64,000 nt of DNA from Sarcocystis neurona (taxonomy: Eukaryota; Apicomplexa; Conoidasida; Eucoccidiorida; Sarcocystidae): positions 960,812 through 1,024,811 of the forward strand of contig KL647314.1 in assembly GCA_000727475.1 (NCBI GenBank), in the 5' to 3' direction. A model generated the notes under the pieces. It was given only the letters and a program-made list of their open reading frames with translations, searched no databases and had not been told where the DNA came from. Shown here in pieces: positions 12,161 through 25,779 of the stretch. Numbering within the stretch: position 1 is the stretch's first letter; each line of letters starts with the position of its first letter. Made by a program: the position numbers and the translations under genes.

Positions 12161-15100
12161 CTTGGTTCTACGTTCTCACTCTGGACTATTTATATATATA
12201 TATATGTTTGTCTATGTATGTGTGTGTGTGTGTGAATACCTGTACATATATATATATATATATGTATAGTAGTGTGCGCGTAGCTGCACATATATGTACG
12301 ACAATAAGTACGATGGTGAGTCTGGTACTTGAGTACAATCGGGTTCTAAGGAAAGGTAAGAGTTGCTAACGCGTGGTGCTGGTGCTAATGCCGGAACTTA
12401 GATGATCAGATAAAAAACGACAGCGAGAAAATGCAGGACGAGAAGGAGGAAAAGGTGAGACGTAACAAAGAAAGTACCTCAACGAAGAAGTTCGCTGCTG
12501 CTGATGCGGAGCACGCGATACGGAGTGCGTGACGTCGCAGTGCGTACGAGTTATTAGATCTTCAAGGACTGCGCTAAGAAAACAGGAGAACGGCACACGA
12601 GAGAAGAAGTGTAGCGACAGCTACGATGTTTTGCAGGTTGAACGTGGAACGGAAGAATGAGACGCCAGTTACATAGTAGACGCGCAGCAGCAGCAGCCGT
12701 GTATCTTTCATCCGGGGAGACGCTTTGCAAGTATTAGTACATACGTACAGACAGACAGACAGACAGACATAGGTGGACACAGGTAAGTATACATATAATC
12801 ACATGCAAAGGTAGTGATGTATTTTGTAACCAACAACGAAGGAAGAGGAGGCGTGGGTCAGGAAGCTGCTGTGGGCGACAAATGTAAACAAGAAACGTTG
12901 TTTTCCAACGATGTCAACTCGCCAGTAGGCACAAGCTCTTCTCCGGCGGACAAAGAGATTAGTACGCGAAACACCAAAGAACATTTGCTGTCACAATAAT
13001 GCGGCGAAAAACCTTCATTCGACCCGTATATGGGGTCGGTGGACTAAGCGTTCACGTCCCTTTGGTGAAAAAGCGACAAATCGTCAAGAAAATTTACCCG
13101 CTGCATGCGCAGAACGCCAAACAACTCGACACTGCGAAGTGACGGAGGACACAGGAAGGCCTCCTGGAGGTAGTTTTCACTAAAAGAGGTAGGATGTGGA
13201 AAAAACTCCCAGTTGCACCAGTTTACCGCACGCAGAACATGGACGAAAACCGAGGCGCGAAGGCTCGTGAAAGAATCCGTACTCTTCGCAGACTTTGTTT
13301 CGAAAAACGATGCAGGCCAAGGCCCCAGAGGCGATGCATGCGCAGCGTCAGCATACCAGCAAATGAACAACCCGACCCTCATACAAATAGGCGTCCTGCA
13401 AGTACAACCTGCTAAGAGTCTGAAGGCAAAAGCTGCGTCTGTATCTACATTTCCAGTTCTGTCTAAAAGGACAAATGGCGTGGCTATCCATACGTGTATA
13501 GATCTACTCTAACCTACGCGTACATGCGTGTACGCCGGGTTCCCATAGTGAAAATAAAGGTAATGGTGACCCGTCTACACGTAGGTAAATGTACCAGTCC
13601 GCAGATATGTACGAGTTCCGACTACGCATTCGTGTATGTACGATAGTCGCGTGGATGCAGAAATAAGTGAACCCTTGTACGCGCGCTCGTGCGAGCTGGG
13701 AAGGGGTAAAGGTACCCAGAGGTATGTACTTGCTCGTACGTGTGAAAGACCCGTCGGTATAAAATGCATCCACGAGTATGCGTATGTATGTGTCTCTATA
13801 GTCTGTACACGTAACGATACGAAAAGGCACTCCGGCAAATCGACAGCCAATGTATTTGCGGGAATGCACACGCTCTTCGTGCTCCCATCGGTAGGCGTTT
13901 ACGCACTTCATCAAGCAGCTGAAGCACAGTTTCGCGCTGCGCAGATGCAGTGCCTACACGCGCACAAGTGTGAGTACGAACACGCGTTGACGTAGAGAGA
14001 GATGCGGACGCAAAAATGTGTACAGGTTGCAAGTCGACCCGTCTTACACGAACAGGGAAACACAGTTCAATGTAATTCCCGAACAGGTAAGCACAGCTCA
14101 ATGTAATTCCTATATCGACGTGCAGCTTTATTTCACACGGCAGTGTAACAGATAATTCTCAAAATCAAATGTCGACACGCAGCATACACAAGGGTATCTT
14201 AGGCCTAACGCTGTCGCGCTTACGTCTACAGTCGAGTACTCAAAAGCATATGGACATTTGTGAGTATAAATACCACAAGTACATATATATAAAATTGTGT
14301 ATGTACACGTACGACTACTTGTGTAGCGGTTCGCAGCTATGTGCAATACTGTGTGCAGAGTCGCACACACAAATGTGACAGTCTCCTGTTTACCGCCGTA
14401 TCCGTCTCGTATGAATTCCAATTTTAGTGAAGATTATAGTCTGAATGCTTCTTTCTTGTTGTTTTACAATCATTGTTGGCCAGCGTTGTAAGTCTTAATT
14501 GTAGGGGAAGGGACTGACCGTCTAACTGATTAGTGTTTTGTAACCAATGTCCAAGTGACTGATACGTGCTGCTGATCAGCGATGTGTTTCTGTTGATTTA
14601 CATGTTGAAGTCGCCACGTCTACCCAAAGTGTCAGCGGCATCGAAAGAAGAAAAGGACGTCTTCAAAACAAAGTGGGACGCCTAGTCTGATTAAGAATGA
14701 CCAGGTGGCGACTACGGGAGATATGAGCGCCACAAACGGAGAAATGCACTTGCACGAGTCTCGCGTCTGGCTATTGTAGAAGTTTATGTCTAGTTTCGAA
14801 GGACTGGTAAATCGCGGTAGCGCTTTCGTAGACGAAGGTTGGGTGTACGAATAAATGTATGTATATATGTATGTTTAGAGATACAGGGATTCACTACCAT
14901 TCAGGTAGTGGAGGTCGCCGCTGTCGAGACTGCTGTTACACCATACGACGTGCGGAGCTTTACGCGGACGCGAGTGGAGTCTCGTTAGAACGGGTATGCA
15001 CAGTCGGAAAAGAACTGCACTAACAGCAGATGACAGGCCGTGAAGTTTGTGGGTCTCTGGTGCGATCCGATACTGTTCCGGACAGGGATGGACTTCGTGT

Positions 15101-18100
15101 GTTCAACTCTCTTTTGCTGGAGATGGGGTGAGGTGATCACGCTCAACATATATGGTGACACACGTGTGGTCTACGTCGGTAATTCTGAATTGAAGACACT
15201 ATTTGCGAAATCAGATACGGCACACGTTTCTTTGTAGGTGTTCGTATTCATTTCACAGATATCAGTCTAAATGCAGGCATATTTGACTTGTGTTCAGCTG
15301 CAGCTAAGGTTGAGGATCTGGCACACCATGCGAGTGTGTTTGTAGGAATGAGGACTTTCGACGAAGAGAATTCACCTCAAATGCGTGATCGCTTTCTAGG
15401 ACACGGCACACACGCAAGCAAGAAGTCCCTCTGCACATGTGAAATGTTGTTCGTATTTACATGTGAGGCAACATGTTGATGGAAAGTGTCATCAACATGA
15501 TGCGTATGCACACGACGTTTGGATGTCACTGCTCCGTTCCATGGGCGTGTGTACCCGTATAAAAGGCAACTGCATGCGTTCATACATCACAAACGCCTGC
15601 TTCTGCATAGAGGAGTACGTGCGAGCTTGGCTGGTCTTGTGACAGAAGCGCTAGTGAATTTCTATGGATACGCACAAAATTGAGGACGACCCAGATATCT
15701 GTGTACGTGTAAGTAAGGACGTGCGCATGTCTGCGATATATGGGAATGCTCACGGTGGATTCACTAGATGTATATGCGGGCAGTTCCATCCACGGTTGCT
15801 CACATATACGGAAGACACTTACCCTTATATACACTGATATCAGGCAAGTGATACGGATCTGTAGCAATTGCAGAGTCCACGCGGCCTTGCTTTCTAATAG
15901 TGTGGCACAAGAGAAGTAGCTATCCTTGGTCACGCTTCTTCAGAAAATTCAAAGTGTCCTTTCCTGTGCATCAGTGCTCCTCTGTATTGCTGAGGCGAGA
16001 CAAGAACACCGGTGGACGTACCATCCTCTTTGCACACGCTCGTATATTAAGGTGGTACAATGTGCTAGGAAGTCCACTGATCAACGGACCTCTACAGACT
16101 GCTGGAGACCAAAGTACTTGCGTCACTCGTACACACTTTTGTAAAGCATACGGCTGTACAAGCTTATGCATATCTCTACAAGTTTGAGTGCAGCTACACA
16201 GACGGACCGCATAAATTGCTTAGTATAGGTGGATAAAGTTGCAGGAGGTGCAACCAGTGGCATACAACAAGTCTACGTTTAAAGTCGTCCGGTGAAACCG
16301 CTGCAGACACGACTGTAACCTGCCCGTCAAGAGCAGGAGACGCTACCAGAATGTTTTATATACGGATAAGGGAACTACAAATATTTACGCACCAGTAAGT
16401 GCGTGATCCGTGACTCTTCCGTACTGACTGGATTCACGACGGAGGCCTCACCGATGGTCTGCCGAGAAATATTTCCACAGAAGGATGCCAAATGCTCAGG
16501 TGCACACTGTTGTACGTTTATGTAGCATGACGTAAGTACATGTGGGTACACGTTCATATGAAGTTAAAACGTATCTGTATACAATAAGATTTGCCGGCAC
16601 CCAGCGCGCGACCAAGTTTTTTTGGACTGCCACACAAGTGTCCGGATGGCAGGGGGGTGGCAACCTCAGTACCTCTAACGGAAGACTCCGGGGCGCTGAC
16701 AGATAAAGAGTTTGCTGCCTGAGCAGCTCAAAATCAAGTAGGTGATTGCGCCCGCTCATGCTGTTTTACGTGTGTGGCTTGTGTACACCTCTATGGTGAC
16801 CGGTGTTTCATCAAGCATCCTCGTATTTGCATGCGCACATGGAAGTATATATACTTTTATATAACACATAAAGGAGAGGATATCAGTGGGGGATATGGTG
16901 TTAAAAGAGTGAACATATGCATCCTTTACGGCGGTACCTGTGTGAGTGCTGCGGATGGGGAGATAGGATCGGCATGACCTGCGTGTGCACGTGTAGAGCT
17001 TTTTGTACTGCAAGCGCCTTCGGTATGCTGTCTGACTTCCCGGCTAATGTATGCAAGATGTAAAAGCGTGTAATTTACACCCCCTGAGCGCATCCAAAAA
17101 ACTCACTGTGGTAGCTGCTGTCCCGTACGGCGCACCTTTCCAGCTCTACCTTGCTGGTCATACTCGGCCTTTCTTCGCTAGTCGTTTCTTGGTAGACCAT
17201 TCTTATGTAAGGGACTGCCACACAGTGAACGTGCTGCACCAGCAGCAGACACAGCCGTCTCGGATAAGCGTACACGTGGAGATCTGCTGTCGCATTGTGC
17301 TAAAAAAAAGAAAAGCTACTCACACCTGCGTGATGCATCAAGTGAGAGATACGTTGTTTCTGCAGTAAGCAGACGAAAGCCGGCATCTGTGCTAATCGAA
17401 AGCGAGGGTTCTTCACCTACGTATAGAGTAGGTGCCTACGCACTTCGTCGTAGCTCTCCGCGGTGTCAGTCTGTGTACGCAGGCGCTACAGCAGTTCGAG
17501 AGTCGCATGTACATCCTGCGGTGCCGTCGAACGGAGTTGGAAAACTGGGCATTCTCAGAGCGGGGGCGAGACGGTCAGGTGCGTTCACTCCCGCGCGCGC
17601 TCCCGTAGTGCATGAACCCAATCTTTCTCCCTGGTTATCCAGGAACCCTCGCTGTTCTATTCGTCACAAACATATGATCCACTACGCCATTACTACTTCG
17701 AGGATCAATGACTTCTGCTACAGGGCTTGTTTAGTAGCTTGGAAGGACGAATCGAGAAAGCATCTTTCAAGTTTTGAATGCTTTCAACGACAGGAAGTCT
17801 GAATCTTTATTTTGGAGCCTTCATCTGCCCGGATTACAGTGGCGGACTCGAAGAGGTCAACACAACGGAGAGAAGTGAAATTAGAACCACAAGCCCTCCA
17901 GTGAGTGACCACACGTAGCCGGCAGTAGGCGTTCCCCCGTAGTGCATGTGGACTGTAGTATATCACAGGCTTCAAACTTCCGATCGATTATGTCTGCTAA
18001 GTTGAGCTCGTGGCGTTAGGTAAGACACAGGACGTGGTTGTTCTTTTTGTGGTCTCCTCCTTCAGGCGGCAATGTACTTACTTCGGTTGCCCATTGCTGC

Positions 18101-19088
18101 TCGAAGACACGCCATCGTGACTCTAGCACACGGTGCAGCCGTTCAACCAAAAACGTGGCCTACGTTCGAAAAAATTTAGAAAAACATACTAAATAACTGT
18201 GCAAACGTCGTATCATCAGAATAGCAGTCTACGGCGGAGACAAGAGCTTCAATGCATATTCGAATTGAAGGACTCTGAGCAGGAATCACTGCGACGCAGT
18301 TCCCGTAGCGTAGTTTCGTCGTGCGGCGTTCCGCGCACTTCGTCTCTACACGCCAGAAAACGAAGCGTATCTTCCGAGGGTTTCTGAGACACAGTTGCAA
18401 CCGGCAGGGAGTGTTGTGGACGTACGTTTCGCACACGTACGGATCCATGGATCCATGCACATAGAGGAGGTGGGTAGTAGTAGCTGTAGTAGTTGGTTAC
18501 CTCCATGTTTTTGACACTTGTCACTGCTCTCCGAATACCGCGTATTCTGCCGTAAAACGGACAGCGTCAAGTACCGCTGCTGCTCTTCCTACACGTGCAT
18601 TTTCCCGAATGTACAATCTATACCGATGAGTCAGCGGCATGTGAGGACATTTCCCCGCATTTGTATTAATAGGCTCGTACGAAGACTGCTTTACGAGGAT
18701 GGATCATACTCGCTTTTAGCCTACAGATGCTGCAGGCACACTGCACTCCGCGTCCGTGTGACCACGCAAGTAGCGAACGATCCTCCACCAATTTAAAGGG
18801 GAAGGCACGATGTTTCGTCCTTGGCGTCTTGCTGGTCTCAATTCAGACAGCAGACCCACACACCGTTCCGCATGCACGTGAGGCCAAAAAGTGTTACGCG
18901 ACCTTATTTCCGGAAGAGTGTGGCACTCGTACGTGGTTGGCTACTGCTTTTGAAAACATAGCACGCAGCGACACACCGTCTGCGAGAAACGCCCTCGCGC
19001 CGTCACCCTCACAAATAAGGGATCGCACATTTTCTGTACGGAGAAGCAGCACCGCAAGCGCAGATTTAATCACCGCCATCAAGCAAAA
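12161..19088. other. Divergent intergenic region, repeat-poor
   Basis: This lies between the start codons of the minus-strand helicase and the plus-strand nuclease, so both promoters must be inside or nearby. TA/TG microsatellites occur only next to the helicase (about 12186-12300), with an (ACAG)n run at about 12747-12770. From 12.8 kb on the sequence is mixed, has frequent stops in all frames and lacks CAG tracts. A 31-bp tandem duplication sits at 14049-14110. I recognise no gene or transposon. Confidence 0.6.
14049..14110. repeat. 31-bp direct tandem duplication
   Basis: Two adjacent copies (14049-14079 and 14080-14110) start cgaacagg and end caatgtaattcc, and differ at three positions. 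It sits in the divergent intergenic region. Function unknown. Confidence 0.9.
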
Positions 19089-19181
19089 ATGAAGGTCCTT
19101 CGCACGACCAACTTTTTCGTTTGCGTTATTTTCGTGGCCAGTCTCTTTGTGCTGGATCATGTTCAAGCATGGCACGCAATG
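19089..19181 (+). CDS. S1/P1 nuclease exon 1: signal peptide and Trp1
   Basis: 31 codons from the ATG at 19089: MKVLRTTNFF, a hydrophobic core, HVQA, then WHAM. The start was chosen because it gives a classical signal peptide cleaved just before the zinc-binding tryptophan. Donor ATG/gtgagtac, phase 0. The next intron (19182-20442) holds little beyond a short TA run near 20170-20200. Confidence 0.9.
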
Positions 19182-22100
19182 GTGAGTACTTTGCTGCAGA
19201 AGTAAAATGGCGGTACATGTGTACGTCAGAAACAGAAAGCAAAACAGGAGGGCCGGCGACGACCATCAGGTCCCGCGGCGGGGAGTTTGGATCAACCGTG
19301 CGAAGTCAAGAGTGCTCTTTTCTCACTCCTGGGCCTCAAATGTTTAGGAAAAGACATATAGAGCTTACTTACTATCAGGTGAACGAACTGGTGACAAAGA
19401 ATGCACACATTATATACCATTGCACATACCGGTAAAGAAAAGACTGGCATTCAAGTTTGCGTGCTTCACAAATAAGAAGTATCGTACTTGTGTCATAAAG
19501 TACGCTATAAGTACGCTGTACGATTTGATATTCGAGTTGTTAATTAGCGTCTCACTGTAAAAGGCACTTGATGGAGTGCTCAATTCTTGAACACACGCAC
19601 ACATTTGTATGCAGGTATACAAAGGCAATATCTCTCCAGAGTAAGATTCGCTGTTTTCGGTGGTGATGCGTGTTTCTATCATGAACAGTGTATGGCCGTA
19701 CAGTACTTTCTCTACGTTGTTTGTGTCTTTAATGTATGCGCATACAAAAAAGGTGCATACTACGTACGTGCGTGTCGACCTGCGCAAGTACGGACGCATG
19801 CAAGGATGTAAACAGGAATTCACGGATGTCACTAACTGCGTGGTCAAACTGATGGGCGTACTTGTATAAAGCCTTGAGCGTACATATCTATATATGTATC
19901 GTTTCTTTGCTTGCTTGGGTGCGGGGCTCCCAGGTGTGTATCTGTGATGGGTGCACGTCGGATCGTTTGAGGTCGTACGACGCCTCCGCGCTTCTGTGTA
20001 TACATGTGGATTCATAGTAGGTTCGTATGCAAAGAGAAGGCCTGCAATATCAGAAACTATTCCACTCAGAAGAGAAATATATCTTTACGTGGGTGCAAGT
20101 GTGTGTAAAGCAGTTTTTTTCTTTCACACCTGCTGCTGCACGTAGTCCTCACACGCGTTCGGGTAAACACATATATATGCATATATATATACATGTATAC
20201 AAATCAAAGAGCGTATGTTCGGGGTGTAAGAAAAGTGGGGTGCAACCCGTGGCTTGAACAACACACTACCATGAACTGGAAAGAGAAAACTGTTTGCCAA
20301 GTGCCAGGCGTAAGTGCTATACGCGTTGCATGCTGGTTGCTCTCTATGAATGTGTATATACGAAGATGAATATGGCCCTTGGAGACGAAGAAGCATCCTT
20401 CAGAGCGTTTCTTCCCTCCCTCTGTGGGTCTGTCGTTTGCAGCCGCATATGATAGTCGGCGCCATTGCCCGACAGAATATGAGTGCACTCGCACAGTCAA
20501 AGATCGACTACATACTGGGACTTTGGCGTGGCCAGTATCCGAGTGAGTCCATCCACAGTGGAGAAGGTGGAGTGTAGCATGCCTGTCTAGGCGATCGGGC
20601 AATGCGGCAACGAAGCTTTTTCTTGTTTCTTAGATGTATGGAAACGAGTCTCCCTCTCACGTACTTCGCTCAGCCTTTACATGAATTCATTTCCCCACAA
20701 AAACAATCAGCTGCTTGGGGAAATATCGGTGCCCACATCGTATAAGGAGAACTGCGGACACAAAGTACTCTCCGTTAGGCAGGAGTCATTTGAGCGCCAT
20801 TCTTCTTGATCAATATGTATGTGTTAGTAAGCATTTTTGTCGTGAAGACAGGCGGAGACGGCGAAGACGGCGGCTTGGTTCACTAGCAAACACCAGAGAA
20901 GAAGACAGACACTCTCTACAATGTTTCTGCTTGTAGCCAGCTTTGGGGCCTCACGCATACACGTGGATCGTGTATATACAAATGAGTATAATTCTATTCG
21001 GAGAAAACCTTGAGTCAAGGGTTCTCTTCCGATGAACTAAAAATTGTGAGAACATGCACTACGCCTTTTTAGTAAGCACTAACGCTGCGCGCCCTATATT
21101 CTTCGCTCTAAGATTGGAGCACAGTAATTAAGGAGCCTTATCTTTTCCACACACGCAGCGGCTTACACTAGTAAAAAGAGAACCAAAAATAGGGCCGAAC
21201 TGGTTTCTTCTTAAAATTGTTAAGCTGAGAAGGGACGGAGAATAGAATCGCCTCTCTCCAAAGACTCGCTGAGTCCCTTTTTTTTCTCCACACGCCACAA
21301 GAGAGTCGTAGAGCGGTTTGTTGGGGGTTCGGTTTCGACCGGCTCCGCAGGGCCCCGCTCCGACTGATTTGCCCTTTTTCAGAAGCAGAACAAGAGTCGG
21401 AAGAGGTTAGAAAAGAATTTCGCTTCTTAATCATGTGTAGCGTGTCAGGTGCAGTGCACCAGGTCACGCGCAAAACTAAGATGTCTACAGGTATACAGGG
21501 ACCCTCCGAACATTGCCTCTGTAGCAAGCAACCCGCAGTGGAACCTCTCCCTGAGTAGCAGAAAGCGCGAATCCAACAGGTCCTGCTACTGGAAAACATG
21601 CGATTTCTCAGTTTCACTCCACTTTGAAAGTTACTCTATATCTAGTGATTTGAACTAGAAGGATAAAATGTTAAGTATTAAAAAAGTATATAACCTTGCA
21701 GATCACGCGTAAATCCCAAACTTGTAATACCCTCACTTCTATTCTTGCCAGAGCATCTGGGACGTGTTCGTTATTCGTCTCCGGGTGGCACTCAGCATTT
21801 TTTTCTTACTCGTGTGAACCCCCGCCTCCGTTAGTGCGTGTTTTTATATGGTAATGTCTATAGTCGTGAGAAGCTGTGTCGAGCCTTCACAGTTATTGTG
21901 TGAGGGAGAATTTCGTGGACTGAAAACTTCTTTGGAGCCGCATTCCTCCTGAAACCGTAGTGTTGCTTGCCCTCCACTAAACTACAGAATGCCTACAAAC
22001 GACTGATTCATATCGATAGCTAATAGACTTACACACTGCTGTACAGCGTGTCTACTTCTTTCCTGCTGCACGAAGGTAGTTCGGCTTTCTCAACAAACAC

Positions 22101-23725
22101 GGTAACACTTTTGCTTCCTCAGGGACGTTTGCAACACTCTCTTTGTACACTCGCACATGCAGGCCCATAGGCCAGCGTGTGTGCTTCTCTACTGAATTGC
22201 ATTGTTGTAATTTTCCTCGAATTCGCTTGCATATTTACAACTACCTCTATGTATATATATATATATATAAACGTCCGCATCTGTGTTGAAGACACGGATG
22301 ATATTGGAAGAACACTTCTGCTCCTCGCAGGACCTGCAAGGCTTTCGTACTCTTGAGCAGAAAATCTGGTGATTAGTAGTACACTTGACTGCGTAGTTGA
22401 TTACCATCGCAACTGCAACTTGAGACAGGCCTCCCCCGAGTTGTGACCAAGAGTATCCCTTGTCATAGAAGATTGTCTTTATGTAGCGACACTCCACACA
22501 TAGGTGGGTCTGCGTAGTTTTACGCATTAAAATATCTGCACACTTGGCATACAGACAAGGATGCAAGTAGCCGGGTGCAGCTTCACGAAGGTATGCACAT
22601 AGTTGTGTGTCTGTGTACCGTCTCGCAGCGGATGTGATACAGTCGTGTTGCAGACTTGCAGACAGCCAGCAATAATGTGTGACTTATGCACATCAGCACA
22701 CCTGTATGTATACCTATATACATATACATACATATGTGTATATATATACCAGAAACATGCATAGGTGTTCACATAAGTATCCGTATACGTCCAACCAAGC
22801 CCCTTGAGCAAAATTTTTCTTTCAATAGAACTGCCCTCGTTTCGCTTGCATATACGCACCTACATATGTATATATATATATGTATACGTCTCAGTGTCGT
22901 TATACGTGCACTTTGATAGCCTTTTATATGTCCGTTATCTTTTGTAGAATAATAGCTCGTACACGCTTACGCATTTTGGGATCCTGTCATGACTGTGACC
23001 GACTTTTTCTAGAGCAGTCTACTCTAGAAAGGGCTTGCGTATGGCTGGACGATATACAGTCGAAGGACGGAGCTGGAACAGACGTGACCCGTCGCTTCGA
23101 CTTCATTCAGGTAAATTGGCTTCGTTGATCAAGCGGGATATTTTCGTAGATGTTTGTTTTCTCTCGCTTCCTCTATGAACATTTGATGTACGCTCCTGTG
23201 TTCTTGTGCACCTGCGTTGCATCTGCACAGATGTAATCACACGTCTACTCCTATGTAAGTTATGCAGACCTGCTTTCTACATCTTCTTACATCGGCAAAT
23301 CACCTTGGTATGAAGATCTCTTCATCCCCACATATATGCGTGTACTGATTAGCTATTATATGAACATGAAAGCATTTTTGCTCGTGTATACTTGTGCTCT
23401 TCCCGTTACTATCCTGCATAGCTGGCATCTCATTCTCAGGAAAATAGGAGCCGTTCTCTGCAGAAATTCATTCGATGCATATTACTCTACGCGCCCAGTA
23501 GGTATAGAGTCTACATGTGTCATCGCTGTTCTTTGCCTCGAGGCCTCTGCTGCTCGGATGCGCGGCGTCTTGTCAAGACATTTGTGTGGCATAAACGTGT
23601 TGATAACCGTACGACTAAGCGTCAAGGTAGCGACGGTGTAGACCTGCTACACCACTAAACTACGGTGGTACAAGCACGTACACGTACGCATATATATATA
23701 TGTATATATACATATATATATATAG

Positions 23726-23758
<33 letters not shown>

Positions 23759-25746
23759 GATATATGTGTCCGTATGTACACAGATGAATACCAGCACAAA
23801 AGGACACATTTATTTTATTTTCACCAGTGAAGGTCGACGTAGCGAAACAACTAGGTGGGTCTGCGGCAACGTATAGAGATGTTCACGCGCGTCTAAGTCA
23901 AGGGGTATCAGTGGCCGTCTGTATCTCAATCCTGCTTTAGCTATGATTCGCGGATACGTGAACTGCAGCGACGGTGAACGGGCTACTGCCTACATTGCTC
24001 GGTTGTTCCCTCCTGTTTTTAACTTCTCCAGCGGTGCCGTTTACTCTTACTACACAAGCACAGGGCCATGCAACACGACTTACACTTTCCTTTACATACG
24101 TACGTATTTGCAAACGCATAAATTTACGTACGTCAATCTAGAAATAAACGCTAACAGAGATGTTCGGACGTCTGAGCTCGTGTTAATATTTGGGCGACTC
24201 CCGTTTCAACTCCTGGTAAACTGTGTGCAGATGCGTTCCCATCCGGCGTCAGCAAAACGCCAAATCCCGCCTCTGCAGAAGTGTTCGCGTGCATACATTA
24301 CATATGTGTAGGTCTGTGCGTATGCGCATATATATATACATATGTGGAAACATACATGCACATATATCAATGCGGACACACCAACGTCCATATCTATATA
24401 TCCCTGTTGAGAAGCAGAAAGACATATGCGTGTGTGCTCGTGCAAGTGTGTGCTGACCGTTCTTCAGCTCCCTGGTGGCTTGTATGATACGCTTCGGAGC
24501 CACGCACGCGGCCAAGATGCCCTCCAGTTCCAAGAGTATATACATACACGTACATTTGTGCACAGGTGGATATACGTACGTATATTTACGTGTGTAAACA
24601 AGTAGACGGACACATAGACGAATGTGTAGAGGGATAAACGTAGATGCACCGCAGCAACTCCATATATATGTATATATATATGTATATACATATACGTTTT
24701 TGTAGTCTCTCACCCTTCTCTGCTGCTCTCTTCTGCTTCGTGATTCTTTATGTGCACCGGTTCAGAGCTCTGCACGGGCCCCAATACACCGCACACAAGC
24801 ACACGTATGGACTTACAGATACGGACATATATACAACTACGTACCAGGACATGCATATACATCCACATGTATCCGTATCTATATTTGTAGAGAGAGATGA
24901 TCAAGCATACAGATGGATATGTACGTGCTCGCGTGACTCTTCTCGCCTCTCTCTGCTATTCGATGATTTGGTGCGCACTCGGGTGTATCGTATTGCCTCT
25001 CTCTGTGCGTTCGGGTTATTTGTTGCAGCTGTTTAAGAACCTGCACAGCGCAAACATACCATGGAATCCCGAAAAAGTCAAGTTGCGGGGCCTTGATGCC
25101 CACCTCCCCATCTACGAGCAAAGTAAGTTAGCAACGAAGGCGGGGTACCTCCTTGAAGCTCGCGCGTGCACCTGACCCGAAGGAGAACGTAGGGTCCTTC
25201 TACGAAGTAAAATGTTTGTTTTTAACAGGCGTATTTGCGTACATATGAACACGCATGTGTACGTTGATATTGGGAAGAAAGGGGGAAACGTGAGGTTAAT
25301 GTGCGGGTCTATCTGTATGTGTGTGTGTGTGTGCATATATGTACGTCCTTGTACATGTAAATGAGCACGGTTGTGCACACGTATATGTAAATACATACGC
25401 GTATGCGTAAATGTGTGGATAGACACTGGTGTGCGTGAATTGAAGTGCACATCGAGAGGAGGGGTGTCTGCGAGCGACAACTTACACTTTCCTCTCACGG
25501 CCAAATAACAAAAGCAGCACCTGCCTGCATTCGCATACAGACAGATGTACGTGTACACATATATACCTGAGCACACGAGCGTGTTTACATGTAAAGGTAA
25601 GAGTCTCGATTAGTGCGAGAAACAGGTGGTGGGGACGCATCGGTGTAAATCATTCCTTCAACCGTACAAACAGTGGCAATGTTGCAGGAGGAAGGTGTAC
25701 GAACACCGGCAGGCGCCAGTGTGTGTGTGTGTGTGTGTGTATGTGC

Positions 25747-25779
<33 letters not shown>

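Noticed and set aside
12658..12665. A tgagacgc motif upstream of the helicase, resembling a promoter motif described in Toxoplasma
   Set aside because: A motif this short is expected several times by chance in 64 kb, and it is about 500 bp from the start codon with no second copy.
18727..19092. 121-codon plus-strand open frame ending at the nuclease start
   Set aside because: It overlaps the start by one codon, shows no motif or codon bias, and is best explained as 5' UTR or upstream sequence.
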